Shown piece after piece: positions 32,952 to 43,534 of a stretch of 53,982 bases of DNA; within the stretch, counting starts at the first letter, position 1, and each line of letters opens with the position of its first letter. Under the pieces are notes generated by a model. That model made no database searches and was not told where the DNA came from. It saw only the letters and a program-made list of their open reading frames with translations. Source of the DNA: Pseudomonadota bacterium (GTDB lineage: Bacteria; Pseudomonadota; Gammaproteobacteria; Burkholderiales; Burkholderiaceae_C). Both the position numbers and the translations under genes were made by a program. The stretch lies in the NCBI GenBank assembly GCA_023438115.1, contig JAEZEB010000255.1, forward strand, positions 1 to 53,982. The letters run 5' to 3'.

Positions 32952-34148
32952 TCAGACGACGGCGGCGATGGACTCGGCGACGTAGTCGATGTTCTTGCTG
33001 TTCAGGGCGGCCACGCAGATGCGGCCGCTTTCGATGCCGTACACGCCGAACTCGCTCCGCAGCCGCACCATCTGCTCCTTGCTCAGGCCGGAGTAGCTGA
33101 ACATGCCGACCTGCTGCGTGATGAAGCTGAAGTCACCCTGCACGCCCTTGGCCTTGAGCTTTTCCACCAGCGCCGAGCGCATCTGCTTGATGCGGGTGCG
33201 CATGCCGGCCAGCTCCTGCTCCCACAGCGCGCGCAGCTCGGGGGTGTTGAGGATGGTCGCGGCGATCTGGCCGCCGTGCGTGGGCGGGTTGCTGTAGTTC
33301 GTGCGGATCACGATCTTCAGCTGCGACAGCACGCGGCTGGCCTGGTCCTTGTCCTGGCACAGCACCGACAGGGCACCCACGCGCTCGCCGTAGAGGCTCA
33401 GGCTCTTGGAGAAGGAGGTCGAGACGAAGAAGTCCTCGCCCGAGGCGACGAACTTCTGCACGGCCAGGCCGTCCTCGGCGATGCCCTGGCCGAAGCCCTG
33501 GTAGGCCATGTCCAGGAAGGCGACCAGCTTGCGCGCCTTGACGGCGGCGACCACCTGGTCCCACTGGGCGGGCGTCAGGTCGTAGCCGGTGGGGTTGTGG
33601 CAGCAGGCGTGCAGCACGACGACCGTGCCCGCCGGCGCGGCGTTCAGGGCGGCGAGCATGCCTTCGAAGTCGACGCCCCGCTTGGCGGCGTCGTAGTACG
33701 GGTAGGTTTCCACCTGGAAGCCGGCGTTGGTGAACAGGGCGCGGTGGTTTTCCCAGCTCGGGTCGCTGATCAGGACCTTGGCGGCGGGGTTGAGCTTCTT
33801 CAGGAAGTCGGCGCCGATCTTCAGGCCGCCGGTGCCGCCGATGGCCTGCACGGTCGCCACGCGGCCGCTCTTGACGGGCTCGGAGTCGGCCCCAAATACC
33901 AGGCTCTTCACCGCCGCGTCATAGGCGGCGATGCCGTCGATCGGCAGGTAGCCGCGGGCGGCGTGGGCCGCCATCATCTTCTCTTCCGCCTTTTGCACGC
34001 ACTCCAGCAGCGGCAGCTTGCCGTTGTCGTCGTAGTAGACGCCCACGCCCAGGTTCACCTTCTTCGGGTTGGGGTCGGCGACATACTGCTCGGTCAGGCC
34101 CAGGATGGGGTCGCGGGGCGCCATTTCGACGGCGTGGAAGAGGGACAT
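32952..34148 (-). CDS. Aspartate/aromatic-amino-acid aminotransferase (class I, PLP)
   Basis: 398 residues, the standard length of the AspC/TyrB group. NLGVGVYYDDNGKLPLLECV opens the mature fold. HACCHNPTGYDLTPAQW and FLDMAYQGFGQG (Asp and Tyr contacting PLP) are followed by the Schiff-base Lys in STSFSKSLSLYGERVG, about residue 247. SNPPTHGGQI and the substrate-carboxylate Arg near the C-terminus (GRICVAALN) complete it. Cytosolic; interconverts aspartate/oxaloacetate or Tyr/Phe with their keto acids. The two specificities cannot be separated by motif. Start has AAGGAAC upstream. Divergent from uvrB. Confidence 0.94.
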   Translation of the reverse strand: MSLFHAVEMAPRDPILGLTEQYVADPNPKKVNLGVGVYYDDNGKLPLLECVQKAEEKMMAAHAARGYLPIDGIAAYDAAVKSLVFGADSEPVKSGRVATVQAIGGTGGLKIGADFLKKLNPAAKVLISDPSWENHRALFTNAGFQVETYPYYDAAKRGVDFEGMLAALNAAPAGTVVVLHACCHNPTGYDLTPAQWDQVVAAVKARKLVAFLDMAYQGFGQGIAEDGLAVQKFVASGEDFFVSTSFSKSLSLYGERVGALSVLCQDKDQASRVLSQLKIVIRTNYSNPPTHGGQIAATILNTPELRALWEQELAGMRTRIKQMRSALVEKLKAKGVQGDFSFITQQVGMFSYSGLSKEQMVRLRSEFGVYGIESGRICVAALNSKNIDYVAESIAAVV

Positions 34149-34243
34149 GGGGTTCCTTGGAATGCGGTGGCAGGTTGGCCCGGCCTGTTGTACGCTGGCC
34201 GGCTGCCCGCAATTTTAATGGGTCGATTTAAGTACTTTCCCGA

Positions 34244-36355
34244 ATGAGCGCAATCCCCGAGGCCGCCGAGGCCCAACCGCAACAGAAGGCCGGCGAGTTC
34301 GTCACCTTCCCGGACTCGCCCTTCGAGTTGTTCCAGCCCTATCCCCCGGCGGGCGACCAGCCGCAGGCCATCGAAAAGCTGGTCGAAGGCGTGCAGGACG
34401 GCGAGGTGTTCCAGACCCTGCTGGGCGTCACGGGCTCCGGCAAGACGTTCACCATGGCGAACGTGATCGCCCGCCTGGGGCGGCCGGCGATCGTGTTCGC
34501 GCCCAACAAGACGCTGGCGGCGCAGCTCTATAGCGAGTTCCGGGAGTTCTTCCCCCGCAACGCGGTGGAGTACTTCGTCAGCTACTACGACTACTACCAG
34601 CCCGAGGCTTACGTCCCCCAGCGGGACCTGTTCATCGAGAAGGACAGCTCGATCAACGAGCACATCGAACAGATGCGGCTGTCGGCCACCAAGAGCGTGC
34701 TGGAGCGGCGCGACACGGTGATCGTGGCCACGGTGAGCGCGATCTATGGCATCGGCGCCCCGGAGGACTACACGCAGATGCGCTTCATCATGCGCATCGG
34801 GGACAAGATCGGCCAGCGGGACGTGATCGGCCAGCTGATCCGCATGCAGTACAACCGCAACGAGCAGGATTTCGTCCGCGGCACCTTCCGCGTGCGCGGC
34901 GACACCATCGACATCTTCCCGGCCGAACACAGCGAGCTGGCCATCCGGGTGGAGCTGTTCGACGACGAGATCGAGTCGCTGCAGCTGTTCGACCCGCTCA
35001 CCGGCCGCATTCGCCAGAAGGTGCCGCGCTTCACGGTCTATCCTTCCAGCCACTACGTGACGCCGCGCGAGAAGGTGGTGTCGGCGGTGGAGTCGATCAA
35101 GCTGGAACTGAAGGAGCGGCTGGACTTCTTCGTCAGCCAGGGCAAGCTGGTGGAGGCGCAGCGCCTGGAGCAGCGCACGCGCTTCGACCTGGAGATGCTT
35201 GCTGAACTCGGGCACTGCAAGGGCATCGAGAACTACACGCGCCACCTCTCGGGCGCGCCGCCCGGGGCGCCGCCGTCGACGCTGACGGACTATTTGCCCA
35301 AGGACGCGCTGATGTTCCTGGACGAGAGCCACCAGATGATCGGCCAGCTCAGCGCCATGTACAACGGCGACCGGGCGCGCAAGCTGACGCTGGTGGAGTA
35401 CGGCTTCCGCCTGCCCAGCGCGATGGACAACCGGCCGCTGAAGTTCGAGGAATTCGAGACGCGCATGCGCCAGGTGGTCTTCGTCTCGGCCACGCCGGCG
35501 GACTACGAGAAGACGCACGCGGGCAACGTGGTGGAGCAGGTCGTGCGTCCCACGGGCCTGATCGATCCGGAGGTGGAAGTCCGCCCGGCGACGCACCAGG
35601 TCGACGACGTGCTGCAGGAGATCCGCATCCGCGTGGAGAAGAACGAGCGCGTGCTGATCACGACGCTGACCAAGCGGATGGCGGAGCAGCTGACCGACTA
35701 CCTCAGCGACAACGGCGTGAAGGTGCGCTACCTGCACAGCGACGTGGACACCGTGGAGCGCGTGGAGATCATCCGCGACCTGCGCCTGGGACAGTTCGAC
35801 GTCCTGGTGGGCATCAACCTGCTGCGCGAGGGCCTCGACATCCCCGAGGTCTCGCTGGTGGCGATCCTCGATGCCGACAAGGAAGGCTTCCTGCGCGCCG
35901 AGCGCTCGCTGATCCAGACGATCGGCCGGGCGGCCCGTAACCTGAACGGCAAGGCGATCCTCTACGCCGACAACATGACCGAGTCGATGAAGAAGGCCAT
36001 CGGCGAGACGCAGCGGCGGCGCCTGAAGCAGATCGCGCACAACGAGGCGCACGGCATCACGCCGCGCAGCATCCGCAAGGAGGTGCGCGACCTCATCGAC
36101 GGCGTGTACAGCGAGAAGGCGAGCAAGGAGCAGGAGAAGCAGGAGCTGCAGCGCGCGATGGTGGAGGACATGTCCGAGAAGGACGTGGCCAAGCGCATCA
36201 AGCAGCTGGAAAAGCAGATGCTGGAGCACGCGCGCAACCTCGAGTTCGAGAAGGCTGCGCGCCTGCGCGACCAGCTGGCGCTGCTCAAGGAGCAGGCCTT
36301 CGGCGCCGTGGTGCACGACAACGTCGTGCCCATCGCCGCGGCGAAGAAGGGCTGA
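34244..36355 (+). CDS. uvrB: UvrABC excinuclease subunit B
   Basis: 703 residues. Damage-verifying helicase-like subunit of nucleotide excision repair. Walker A LGVTGSGKTFTMAN near residue 65, beta-hairpin FVSYYDYYQPEAYVPQ, DESH-type Walker B MFLDESHQMIG, motif GINLLREGLDIPEVSL and motif VI QTIGRAARNLNGKA. The C-terminal UVR domain (IKQLEKQMLEHARNLEFEKA) binds UvrC. The N-terminal 25 residues before FPDSPFELFQPY are a lineage-specific extension. No LexA-type CTG-N10-CAG box is seen in the 95-base divergent gap. Confidence 0.98.
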   Translation: MSAIPEAAEAQPQQKAGEFVTFPDSPFELFQPYPPAGDQPQAIEKLVEGVQDGEVFQTLLGVTGSGKTFTMANVIARLGRPAIVFAPNKTLAAQLYSEFREFFPRNAVEYFVSYYDYYQPEAYVPQRDLFIEKDSSINEHIEQMRLSATKSVLERRDTVIVATVSAIYGIGAPEDYTQMRFIMRIGDKIGQRDVIGQLIRMQYNRNEQDFVRGTFRVRGDTIDIFPAEHSELAIRVELFDDEIESLQLFDPLTGRIRQKVPRFTVYPSSHYVTPREKVVSAVESIKLELKERLDFFVSQGKLVEAQRLEQRTRFDLEMLAELGHCKGIENYTRHLSGAPPGAPPSTLTDYLPKDALMFLDESHQMIGQLSAMYNGDRARKLTLVEYGFRLPSAMDNRPLKFEEFETRMRQVVFVSATPADYEKTHAGNVVEQVVRPTGLIDPEVEVRPATHQVDDVLQEIRIRVEKNERVLITTLTKRMAEQLTDYLSDNGVKVRYLHSDVDTVERVEIIRDLRLGQFDVLVGINLLREGLDIPEVSLVAILDADKEGFLRAERSLIQTIGRAARNLNGKAILYADNMTESMKKAIGETQRRRLKQIAHNEAHGITPRSIRKEVRDLIDGVYSEKASKEQEKQELQRAMVEDMSEKDVAKRIKQLEKQMLEHARNLEFEKAARLRDQLALLKEQAFGAVVHDNVVPIAAAKKG

Positions 36356-36424
36356 GCGAGCACCAAAGTTCAAGCGTGCACGGATGCGGCACACTTGCGG
36401 GTTTCCCACTGCAACGAGACCCGC

Positions 36425-37390
36425 ATGCTCCGCCGTACCTTCGCATTCGCCTGCCTGGCCGTGGCCGCCGCCGGCTCCGCCCTGGCGCAGGCCTTCCCGT
36501 CCAAGCCGATCCGCCTGATCGTCCCGTTCCCTCCGGGCGGCGGCACCGACCAGCTGTCGCGCCTGGTGGCGCAGAAGCTGGCGGAGAGCGAGAAGTGGAC
36601 GGTGGTGGCCGACAACCGCGCAGGCGCGGGCGGCACGCTGGGCATTGCCGAGGCCGTGCGCGCGGCGCCCACGGGCTACGACATGGTGATGGGCCAGAAG
36701 GACAACCTGATCGTCGCGCCCTGGCTGTACAAGAACGTCGGCTTCGACACCACCAGGGACCTCGTGCCCGTGGCGCACGTGGCGTACACGCCGGTGGTGA
36801 TCGTGGCCCGCGCCGAATCGAAGTTCAAGACGCTCAAGGACGTGGTCGCCGCCGCCAAGGCCGCGCCGGACACGGTGACCTACGGCTCGCCCGGCAACGG
36901 CACCACCATCCACCTGGCCGGCGAGCTGTTCAACCAGGCCGCCGGCATCAAGCTGCGCCACATCCCGTACAAGGGGTCCAACCCCGCGATGATGGATGTG
37001 CTGGCCGGCAACGTCGACCTGATGGTGTCTTCGGTGCCTTCGGCGCTGGGCCAGATCAAGGCCGGCAAGCTGCGCGCGCTGGCGGTCACGTCCGCCAAGC
37101 GCAGCAGCTCGCTGCCCGAGGTGCCGACCGTGGCCGAGTCCGGCTATCCCGGCATGGACGTCAGCACCTGGTACGGCCTGTTCATGCCGGCGGGTGCGCC
37201 GAAGGACGTCGTCGACCAGGTCCATGCGGCCGTCAACAAGCTGCTGGCCACGCCCGAGATGAAGGCGGCCGTGCAGGCGCAGGGCGCCGAGTCGCAGGCG
37301 ATGGACCTGCGGCAGTTCGCCGACCTGGTCGCCACCGATTACCGCAAGTGGGAAGGGATCGTGAAGGCCTCGGGAGCGAAGATCGAGTGA
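36425..37390 (+). CDS. Tripartite tricarboxylate transporter substrate-binding protein (Bug family)
   Basis: 321 residues. Signal peptide LRRTFAFACLAVAAAGSALA then AFPSKPIRLIVPFPPGGGTD, the diagnostic Bug N-terminus. Further family marks: VVADNRAGAGGTLG, TYGSPGNGTTIHLAGELF, HIPYKGSNPAMMDVLAG, PTVAESGYPGMDVSTWYG. Two-lobed periplasmic carboxylate binder feeding TctAB permeases. No permease genes are adjacent, as is common for the many orphan Bug proteins of Burkholderiales. Ligand unknown. The following phosphatase start overlaps its stop. Confidence 0.94.
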   Translation: MLRRTFAFACLAVAAAGSALAQAFPSKPIRLIVPFPPGGGTDQLSRLVAQKLAESEKWTVVADNRAGAGGTLGIAEAVRAAPTGYDMVMGQKDNLIVAPWLYKNVGFDTTRDLVPVAHVAYTPVVIVARAESKFKTLKDVVAAAKAAPDTVTYGSPGNGTTIHLAGELFNQAAGIKLRHIPYKGSNPAMMDVLAGNVDLMVSSVPSALGQIKAGKLRALAVTSAKRSSSLPEVPTVAESGYPGMDVSTWYGLFMPAGAPKDVVDQVHAAVNKLLATPEMKAAVQAQGAESQAMDLRQFADLVATDYRKWEGIVKASGAKIE

Positions 37391-37863
37391 GCGGCTACGG
37401 GGTCCTCTTCGTCTGCACGGGCAACATCTGCCGCAGTCCGACCGCCGAGGTCGTGCTGCGCGAGAAGGTGGCGCGCGCGGGCCTCGCGGACCGCGTTCGC
37501 ATCGCCTCGGCCGGCACGCACCACTACCACGTGGGCAATCCGGCCAGCTGCGCGCACGCGCTGCGACGCGGCTACGACCTGGCAGCGCACCGCGCGCGCC
37601 AGGTCGACCCCCTGGATTTCGAGCGGTTCGACCTCATCCTGGCCCTGGATGCGGGTCACCTGGAGTTGCTGGAGCTGAACTGTCCGCCGCCCCTGCGGCA
37701 CAAGCTCAGGCGGCTGATGGAGTTCGCGCCGGACGACCTGCCGCGCGACGTGGCTGATCCCTACTACGGCGGGAAGCAGGGCTTCGAGACCGTGCTCGAC
37801 CACGTGGAGGCCGCCTGCGACGGGCTCGTCGCGGACTTGCGACGCAAGCTGGGCGCCGCCTAG
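37387..37863 (+). CDS. Low-molecular-weight protein-tyrosine phosphatase
   Basis: 158 residues; GTG start overlapping the previous stop (GTGA). The P-loop VCTGNICRSPTAE at about residues 9-21 gives the CX5RS active site. The general-acid Asp is in DVADPYYGG near residue 127. Full-length family member, cytosolic. In some bacteria these act on exopolysaccharide tyrosine kinases; no kinase is adjacent, and the link to the Bug gene looks like mere co-transcription. Confidence 0.94.
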   Translation: MSGYGVLFVCTGNICRSPTAEVVLREKVARAGLADRVRIASAGTHHYHVGNPASCAHALRRGYDLAAHRARQVDPLDFERFDLILALDAGHLELLELNCPPPLRHKLRRLMEFAPDDLPRDVADPYYGGKQGFETVLDHVEAACDGLVADLRRKLGAA

Positions 37864-37893
37864 TTCCTTGGTGCACTGCAGAAAGACCTGAGT

Positions 37894-37917
37894 ACCCGAG
37901 CTCGGCGCCGGGTTTTC
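37894..37917 (+). terminator. Hairpin with short T-run after the phosphatase gene
   Basis: ACCCG (37894-37898) pairs with CGGGT (37909-37913), loop containing a CCGAGCTCGG palindrome, followed by TTTTCT. Reasonable intrinsic terminator just before the isc promoter. Confidence 0.5.
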
Positions 37918-37946
37918 TGGTATACTTGACCGAAACAGTCAGGAAC
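37918..37946 (+). promoter_or_regulatory. isc promoter with overlapping IscR type-1-like operator
   Basis: Extended -10 TGGTATACT (37918-37926) overlaps a 25-base site at 37922-37946. Its halves ATACTTGAC and AGTCAGG, around a GAAAC-like centre, fit the Escherichia coli type 1 IscR consensus at all but about three positions. Holo-IscR binding here would block polymerase, giving the usual autorepression of the isc operon. Confidence 0.75.
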
Positions 37947-38057
37947 CCAGGGAAGAATTCGAAGAACACCGGCGCGCAAGCCGGACATGGGTGGAGACGG
38001 CCTGCCGTGGCGGGGTGCCCGGCAGGTAGTTACTGCAAGCCAGCAAAGGAGCTAGCG

Positions 38058-38591
38058 ATGCGTCTCACGACCAAAGGCCGCTTTGCGGTCACCGCGATGA
38101 TCGACTTGGCACTGCGCCAGAACAATGGACCCGTCACCCTGGCGGCCATCAGCCAGCGCCAGCACATCTCGCTGTCCTACCTCGAGCAGCTGTTCGGCAA
38201 GCTGCGCCGCCATGAACTCGTCGAATCCACCCGCGGGCCGGGCGGCGGGTACACGCTGGGCCGCAAGGCGGCCGAGATCACCGTGGCCGACATCATCGTG
38301 TCCGTCGACGAGCCGATCGACGCCACCCAGTGCGGCGGCAAGGAGAACTGCAACGACGGCGGCCAGTGCATGACGCACGAGCTGTGGTCGCAGCTGAACC
38401 AGCGCATGGTCGAATTCCTCGACTCCGTCACCCTGCAGAAGCTGGTGGACGACCAGCTCGCCAAGGGCATCCAGATCGAGGACAAGCCGGCGACCAAGCG
38501 CGCGATCTCCAGCGCGCCCGTCGTCAAGCCGATCCGCGTGAACGCGCCCAACTCCGTGTTCGCGCTGGGCAACTCGTTCGCCAAGCAATAA
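38058..38591 (+). CDS. iscR: Fe-S cluster assembly regulator IscR
   Basis: 177 residues, Rrf2 family. Winged helix RLTTKGRFAVTAMIDLA to GPGGGYTLGR, dimer helix, and the [2Fe-2S] ligands Cys92, Cys98 and Cys104 (CGGKENCNDGGQC) with His107, identical in spacing to characterised IscR. Good AAAGGAG Shine-Dalgarno 8 bases before the ATG. Heads the isc operon and has an IscR-like operator in its own promoter. Leader of about 130 bases between the -10 and the start. Confidence 0.97.
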   Translation: MRLTTKGRFAVTAMIDLALRQNNGPVTLAAISQRQHISLSYLEQLFGKLRRHELVESTRGPGGGYTLGRKAAEITVADIIVSVDEPIDATQCGGKENCNDGGQCMTHELWSQLNQRMVEFLDSVTLQKLVDDQLAKGIQIEDKPATKRAISSAPVVKPIRVNAPNSVFALGNSFAKQ

Positions 38592-38622
38592 CAAGCAACC
38601 GCCAGCAGAAGAACCGCCAGCA

Positions 38623-39843
38623 ATGGACATGACCCCGCATTTCCCGATCTACATGGACTACGGCGCGACGACGCCGGTCGACCCCCGCGTGGTCGACGCC
38701 ATGATCCCGTGGTTGCGCGAGCACTTCGGCAACCCCGCTTCCCGCAGCCATGCGTGGGGCTGGGAGGCCGAGGAAGCCGTGGAGAAGGCGCGCCAGCAGG
38801 TCGCCGACCTGATCGGCGCCGACCCCCGCGAGATCGTCTGGACGTCCGGTGCCACCGAATCCAACAACCTCGCGCTCAAGGGCGCCGCGCACTTCTACAA
38901 GACGCGCGGCAAGCACCTGATCACGGTGAAGACCGAGCACAAGGCGGTGCTGGACACCATGCGCGAGCTGGAGCGCCAGGGCTTCGAGGTCACTTACCTC
39001 GACGTGCAGGAAGACGGCATGCTGGACCTGGAGGCCTTCAAGGCGACGCTGCGTCCGGACACCATCCTGGCCTCGGTCATGTTCGTGAACAACGAGATCG
39101 GCGTGGTCCAGGACATCGCCGCCATCGGCGCGATCTGCCGCGAGAAGGGCGTGCTGTTCCACGTCGATGCGGCGCAGGCGACGGGCAAGGTCGACATCGA
39201 CCTCAAGGCGCTGCCGGTCGACCTGATGAGCCTGGCCTCGCACAAGACCTACGGCCCCAAGGGCATCGGCGCCCTGTACGTGCGCCGCAAGCCGCGCGTG
39301 CGCCTGGAAGCGCAGATGCATGGCGGTGGCCACGAGCGCGGCATGCGCTCCGGCACGCTGCCCACGCACCAGATCGTGGGCATGGGCGAGGCCTTCCGCA
39401 TCGCGAAGGAAGAGATGCACAGGGACCTGGAGCACGCGCGCCGCCTGCAGAAGCGCCTGCTCGACGGCCTCAAGGACGTGGAGCAGGTCTTCATCAACGG
39501 CAACCTGGAACACCGGGTGCCGCAGAACCTGAACATGAGCTTCAACTTCGTCGAGGGCGAGTCGCTGATCATGGGCATCAAGGGCCTGGCGGTGTCGTCG
39601 GGTTCCGCCTGCACGTCCGCCTCGCTCGAGCCCAGCTACGTGCTGCGCGCGCTGGGCCGCAGCGACGAGCTGGCGCACAGCAGCCTGCGCATGACCATTG
39701 GCCGCTTCACGACCGAGGAGGAGATCGACTACGCGATCGCGACGATCAAGCAGAACGTCGCCAAGCTGCGCGAGCTGAGCCCGCTGTGGGAGATGTACCA
39801 GGAGGGCATCGACCTGAACACGATCCAGTGGACCGCGCACTGA
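38623..39843 (+). CDS. iscS: Cysteine desulfurase IscS
   Basis: 406 residues. PLP enzyme that strips sulfur from cysteine for Fe-S clusters and tRNA thiolation. IYMDYGATTPVDPRV at the start, TSGATESNNLALKG, SLASHKTYGPKGIG with the PLP Lys about 208, and the mobile-loop SSGSACTSAS with catalytic Cys about 330. The C-terminal WEMYQEGIDLNTIQW is typical of group I IscS. Second gene of the operon, 31 bases after iscR. Confidence 0.98.
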   Translation: MDMTPHFPIYMDYGATTPVDPRVVDAMIPWLREHFGNPASRSHAWGWEAEEAVEKARQQVADLIGADPREIVWTSGATESNNLALKGAAHFYKTRGKHLITVKTEHKAVLDTMRELERQGFEVTYLDVQEDGMLDLEAFKATLRPDTILASVMFVNNEIGVVQDIAAIGAICREKGVLFHVDAAQATGKVDIDLKALPVDLMSLASHKTYGPKGIGALYVRRKPRVRLEAQMHGGGHERGMRSGTLPTHQIVGMGEAFRIAKEEMHRDLEHARRLQKRLLDGLKDVEQVFINGNLEHRVPQNLNMSFNFVEGESLIMGIKGLAVSSGSACTSASLEPSYVLRALGRSDELAHSSLRMTIGRFTTEEEIDYAIATIKQNVAKLRELSPLWEMYQEGIDLNTIQWTAH

Positions 39844-39868
39844 AGAAACAGGAACCAGGAGTCACAAC

Positions 39869-40255
39869 ATGGCCTATTCGCAAAAAGTCGTCGAGCACTA
39901 CGAAAACCCCCGCAACGTCGGTTCCTTCGAGAAGGGCGATGCGAGCGTCGGTACCGGCATGGTGGGCGCGCCGGCCTGCGGCGACGTGATGAAGCTGCAG
40001 ATCAAGGTGAACCCGTCCACCGGCGTCATCGAGGACGCGCGCTTCAAGACCTACGGCTGCGGTTCCGCCATCGCTTCCAGCTCCCTCGTGACCGAATGGG
40101 TCAAGGGCAAGACGCTGGACGAGGCGGCGTCCATCAAGAACGCGCAGATCGCCGAGGAACTGGCGCTGCCGCCGGTGAAGATCCACTGCTCCATCCTGGC
40201 GGAAGACGCCATCAAGGCGGCGGTGGCCGACTACAAGAACAAGCACGCGAACTGA
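39869..40255 (+). CDS. iscU: Fe-S cluster scaffold IscU
   Basis: 128 residues. Scaffold on which new [2Fe-2S] clusters form. Three ligand Cys in VGAPACGDVMKLQ, FKTYGCGSAIASS and PVKIHCSILAEDA, with the stabilising Asp in ACGD. The LPPVKIHCS stretch is the HscA-binding LPPVK motif, matching the hscBA genes downstream. Shine-Dalgarno GGAG before the ATG. Standard length. Confidence 0.98.
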   Translation: MAYSQKVVEHYENPRNVGSFEKGDASVGTGMVGAPACGDVMKLQIKVNPSTGVIEDARFKTYGCGSAIASSSLVTEWVKGKTLDEAASIKNAQIAEELALPPVKIHCSILAEDAIKAAVADYKNKHAN

Positions 40256-40260
40256 CGGCG

Positions 40261-40584
40261 ATGGCAGTGACCCTGACCGAAGCCGCGGCGCGGCACGTCA
40301 CCCGCTACCTTTCCCGGCGCGGGAAGGGCGTGGGTGTGCGCCTCGGCGTCAAGACCACCGGTTGCTCGGGCCTGGCCTACAAGCTGGAATACGTGGACGA
40401 GGTCGCGCCCGAGGATGTCGTGTTCGAGAACCACGGCGTCAAGCTGCTGATCGACCCGAAGAGCCTTGCCTACATCGACGGCACGGAGCTGGACTTCGTG
40501 CGCGAGGGGCTCAACGAGGGCTTCAAGTTCAACAACCCGAACGAGCGGGACCGCTGCGGCTGCGGAGAAAGCTTCAGGGTTTGA
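40261..40584 (+). CDS. iscA: A-type Fe-S carrier IscA
   Basis: 107 residues. Carries iron or clusters from the scaffold to targets. Ligand cysteines in KTTGCSGLAYKLEY and the C-terminal DRCGCGESF pair, conserved for A-type carriers. Starts 5 bases after iscU. Its TGA stop is also the first triplet of a 78-bp repeated element. Confidence 0.96.
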   Translation: MAVTLTEAAARHVTRYLSRRGKGVGVRLGVKTTGCSGLAYKLEYVDEVAPEDVVFENHGVKLLIDPKSLAYIDGTELDFVREGLNEGFKFNNPNERDRCGCGESFRV

Positions 40585-40659
40585 CCCACCCCCGAAGCGC
40601 CTGCGGCGCCTCCCCCTCAAGGGGGCGCCACCCGCGGCCCGGCAAAGCCGGTTCCGCGG
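40582..40659. repeat. 78-bp intergenic repeat, copy 1 (iscA-hscB)
   Basis: Begins with TGACCCACCCCCGAAGCGC, overlapping the iscA stop, and ends GCCGGTTCCGCGG. 75 of 78 positions match copy 2 at 43068-43145. Contains a GCGCC-TGC-GGCGC hairpin, a CCCCCT-CA-AGGGGG hairpin and a CCGGC-AAA-GCCGG hairpin. REP-like element in transcribed space. Confidence 0.88.
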
Positions 40660-40684
40660 TGGCCCTGGAAGGGTCCGCCTGCAC

Positions 40685-41203
40685 ATGAATCTCAGCCAGA
40701 GCGATTTCGAACTGTTCGGGCTGCCCGCCCGTTTCGAGCAGGACCGCGCGGCGATCGACCAGCGCTGGAAGGCGCTGCAGCGCGAGGCCCATCCGGACCG
40801 CTTCGCCGCGCAGGGCGCCTCGGCGCAGCGCCTGGCGCTGCAATGGTCCGTGCGCATCAACGAGGCCTACCAGCGACTGAAGGATCCGCTGCGCCGCGCC
40901 ATCTACCTGTGCGAGATGCTGGGCGCGCCCATAGCCGCCGAGAGCAACACGGCCATGCCCGCCGAATTCCTGGTGGAGCAGATGGAGTGGCGCGAGGCGC
41001 TGGACGAAGCCGGGAGCGAAGAGGCGCTGGACGCGCTGTCGCGCCGCGTTCGCACGCGGCGGCAGGACATGCTGGCCCGCATCGGCCAGTTGCTGGACCT
41101 CGAGGGCGACGCCCCCGCGGCGGCCCAGCAGGTGAGAGCCCTCATGTTCATCGAGCGCTTTGCGCACGACGTGGAGTCCCGGCTCGCGCAACTGGGACAA
41201 TAG
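40685..41203 (+). CDS. hscB: Co-chaperone HscB
   Basis: 172 residues. J-domain protein that brings IscU to HscA. N-terminal J domain FELFGLPARFEQDRAAI with the HPD motif in REAHPDRFA near residue 37 and INEAYQRLKDPLRRAIYLCE. The C-terminal three-helix domain (MPAEFLVEQMEWREALDEA) binds IscU. Start lies 25 bases after repeat copy 1, without a strong ribosome site, so expression may be lower than upstream genes. Confidence 0.96.
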   Translation: MNLSQSDFELFGLPARFEQDRAAIDQRWKALQREAHPDRFAAQGASAQRLALQWSVRINEAYQRLKDPLRRAIYLCEMLGAPIAAESNTAMPAEFLVEQMEWREALDEAGSEEALDALSRRVRTRRQDMLARIGQLLDLEGDAPAAAQQVRALMFIERFAHDVESRLAQLGQ

Positions 41204-41213
41204 CGGGCTGACC

Positions 41214-43067
<1,854 letters not shown>

Positions 43068-43070
<3 letters not shown>

Positions 43071-43145
43071 CCCACCCCCGAAGCGCCTGCGGCGCCTCCC
43101 CCTCGAGGGGGCGCCCCCAGCGGCCCGGCAAAGCCGGTTCCGCGG
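43068..43145. repeat. 78-bp intergenic repeat, copy 2 (hscA-fdx)
   Basis: Same element as at 40582-40659 with three substitutions, same orientation. Again starts exactly on the stop codon of the upstream gene (TGACCCACCCCCG) and ends 15 bases before fdx. Confidence 0.88.
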
Positions 43146-43160
43146 CGGCACTGGAATGAA

Positions 43161-43499
43161 ATGCCCACGATCAAGATTCTTCCTCATCCGGAGTACTGCC
43201 CCGAGGGCGCCGAAGTGAAGGCGCCCGCGGGCACCTCGATCTGCGAGGCGCTTCTCGACAACGGCATCGCCATCGAGCACGCCTGCGACATGAGCTGCGC
43301 CTGCACCACCTGCCACGTCGTCGTCCGCGAGGGCTTCGCGTCCCTCAACGAGATGGACGAAAGCGAGGAGGACCTGCTCGATCGCGCCTGGGGCCTGGAA
43401 CCGAACTCCCGGCTGTCCTGCCAGGCGATCCTGGACCAGAAGGACCTGGTGGTCGAGATCCCGAAGTACTCGATCAACCACGCGAAAGAGAAGCACTGA
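43161..43499 (+). CDS. fdx: ISC-type [2Fe-2S] ferredoxin
   Basis: 112 residues, adrenodoxin-like. Cluster ligands ACDMSCACTTC (C-x5-C-x2-C) and the fourth Cys in SRLSCQAIL. Supplies electrons to cluster assembly on IscU. Last gene of the isc operon; a strong hairpin follows within 10 bases. No fdx-iscX pair is seen; iscX is absent. Confidence 0.96.
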   Translation: MPTIKILPHPEYCPEGAEVKAPAGTSICEALLDNGIAIEHACDMSCACTTCHVVVREGFASLNEMDESEEDLLDRAWGLEPNSRLSCQAILDQKDLVVEIPKYSINHAKEKH

Positions 43500-43508
43500 G
43501 CGCACCCG

Positions 43509-43530
43509 CGCGCGGCTGAAGCGCCGCGCG
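43509..43530. terminator. Bidirectional terminator between fdx and the SDR gene
   Basis: CGCGCGGC (43509-43516) pairs perfectly with GCCGCGCG (43523-43530), loop TGAAGC, in the 35-base gap of two convergent genes. Confidence 0.65.
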
Positions 43531-43534
43531 TTGC

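Noticed and set aside
34149..34243. SOS box for uvrB
   Set aside because: No CTG-N10-CAG-type palindrome in the intergenic space.
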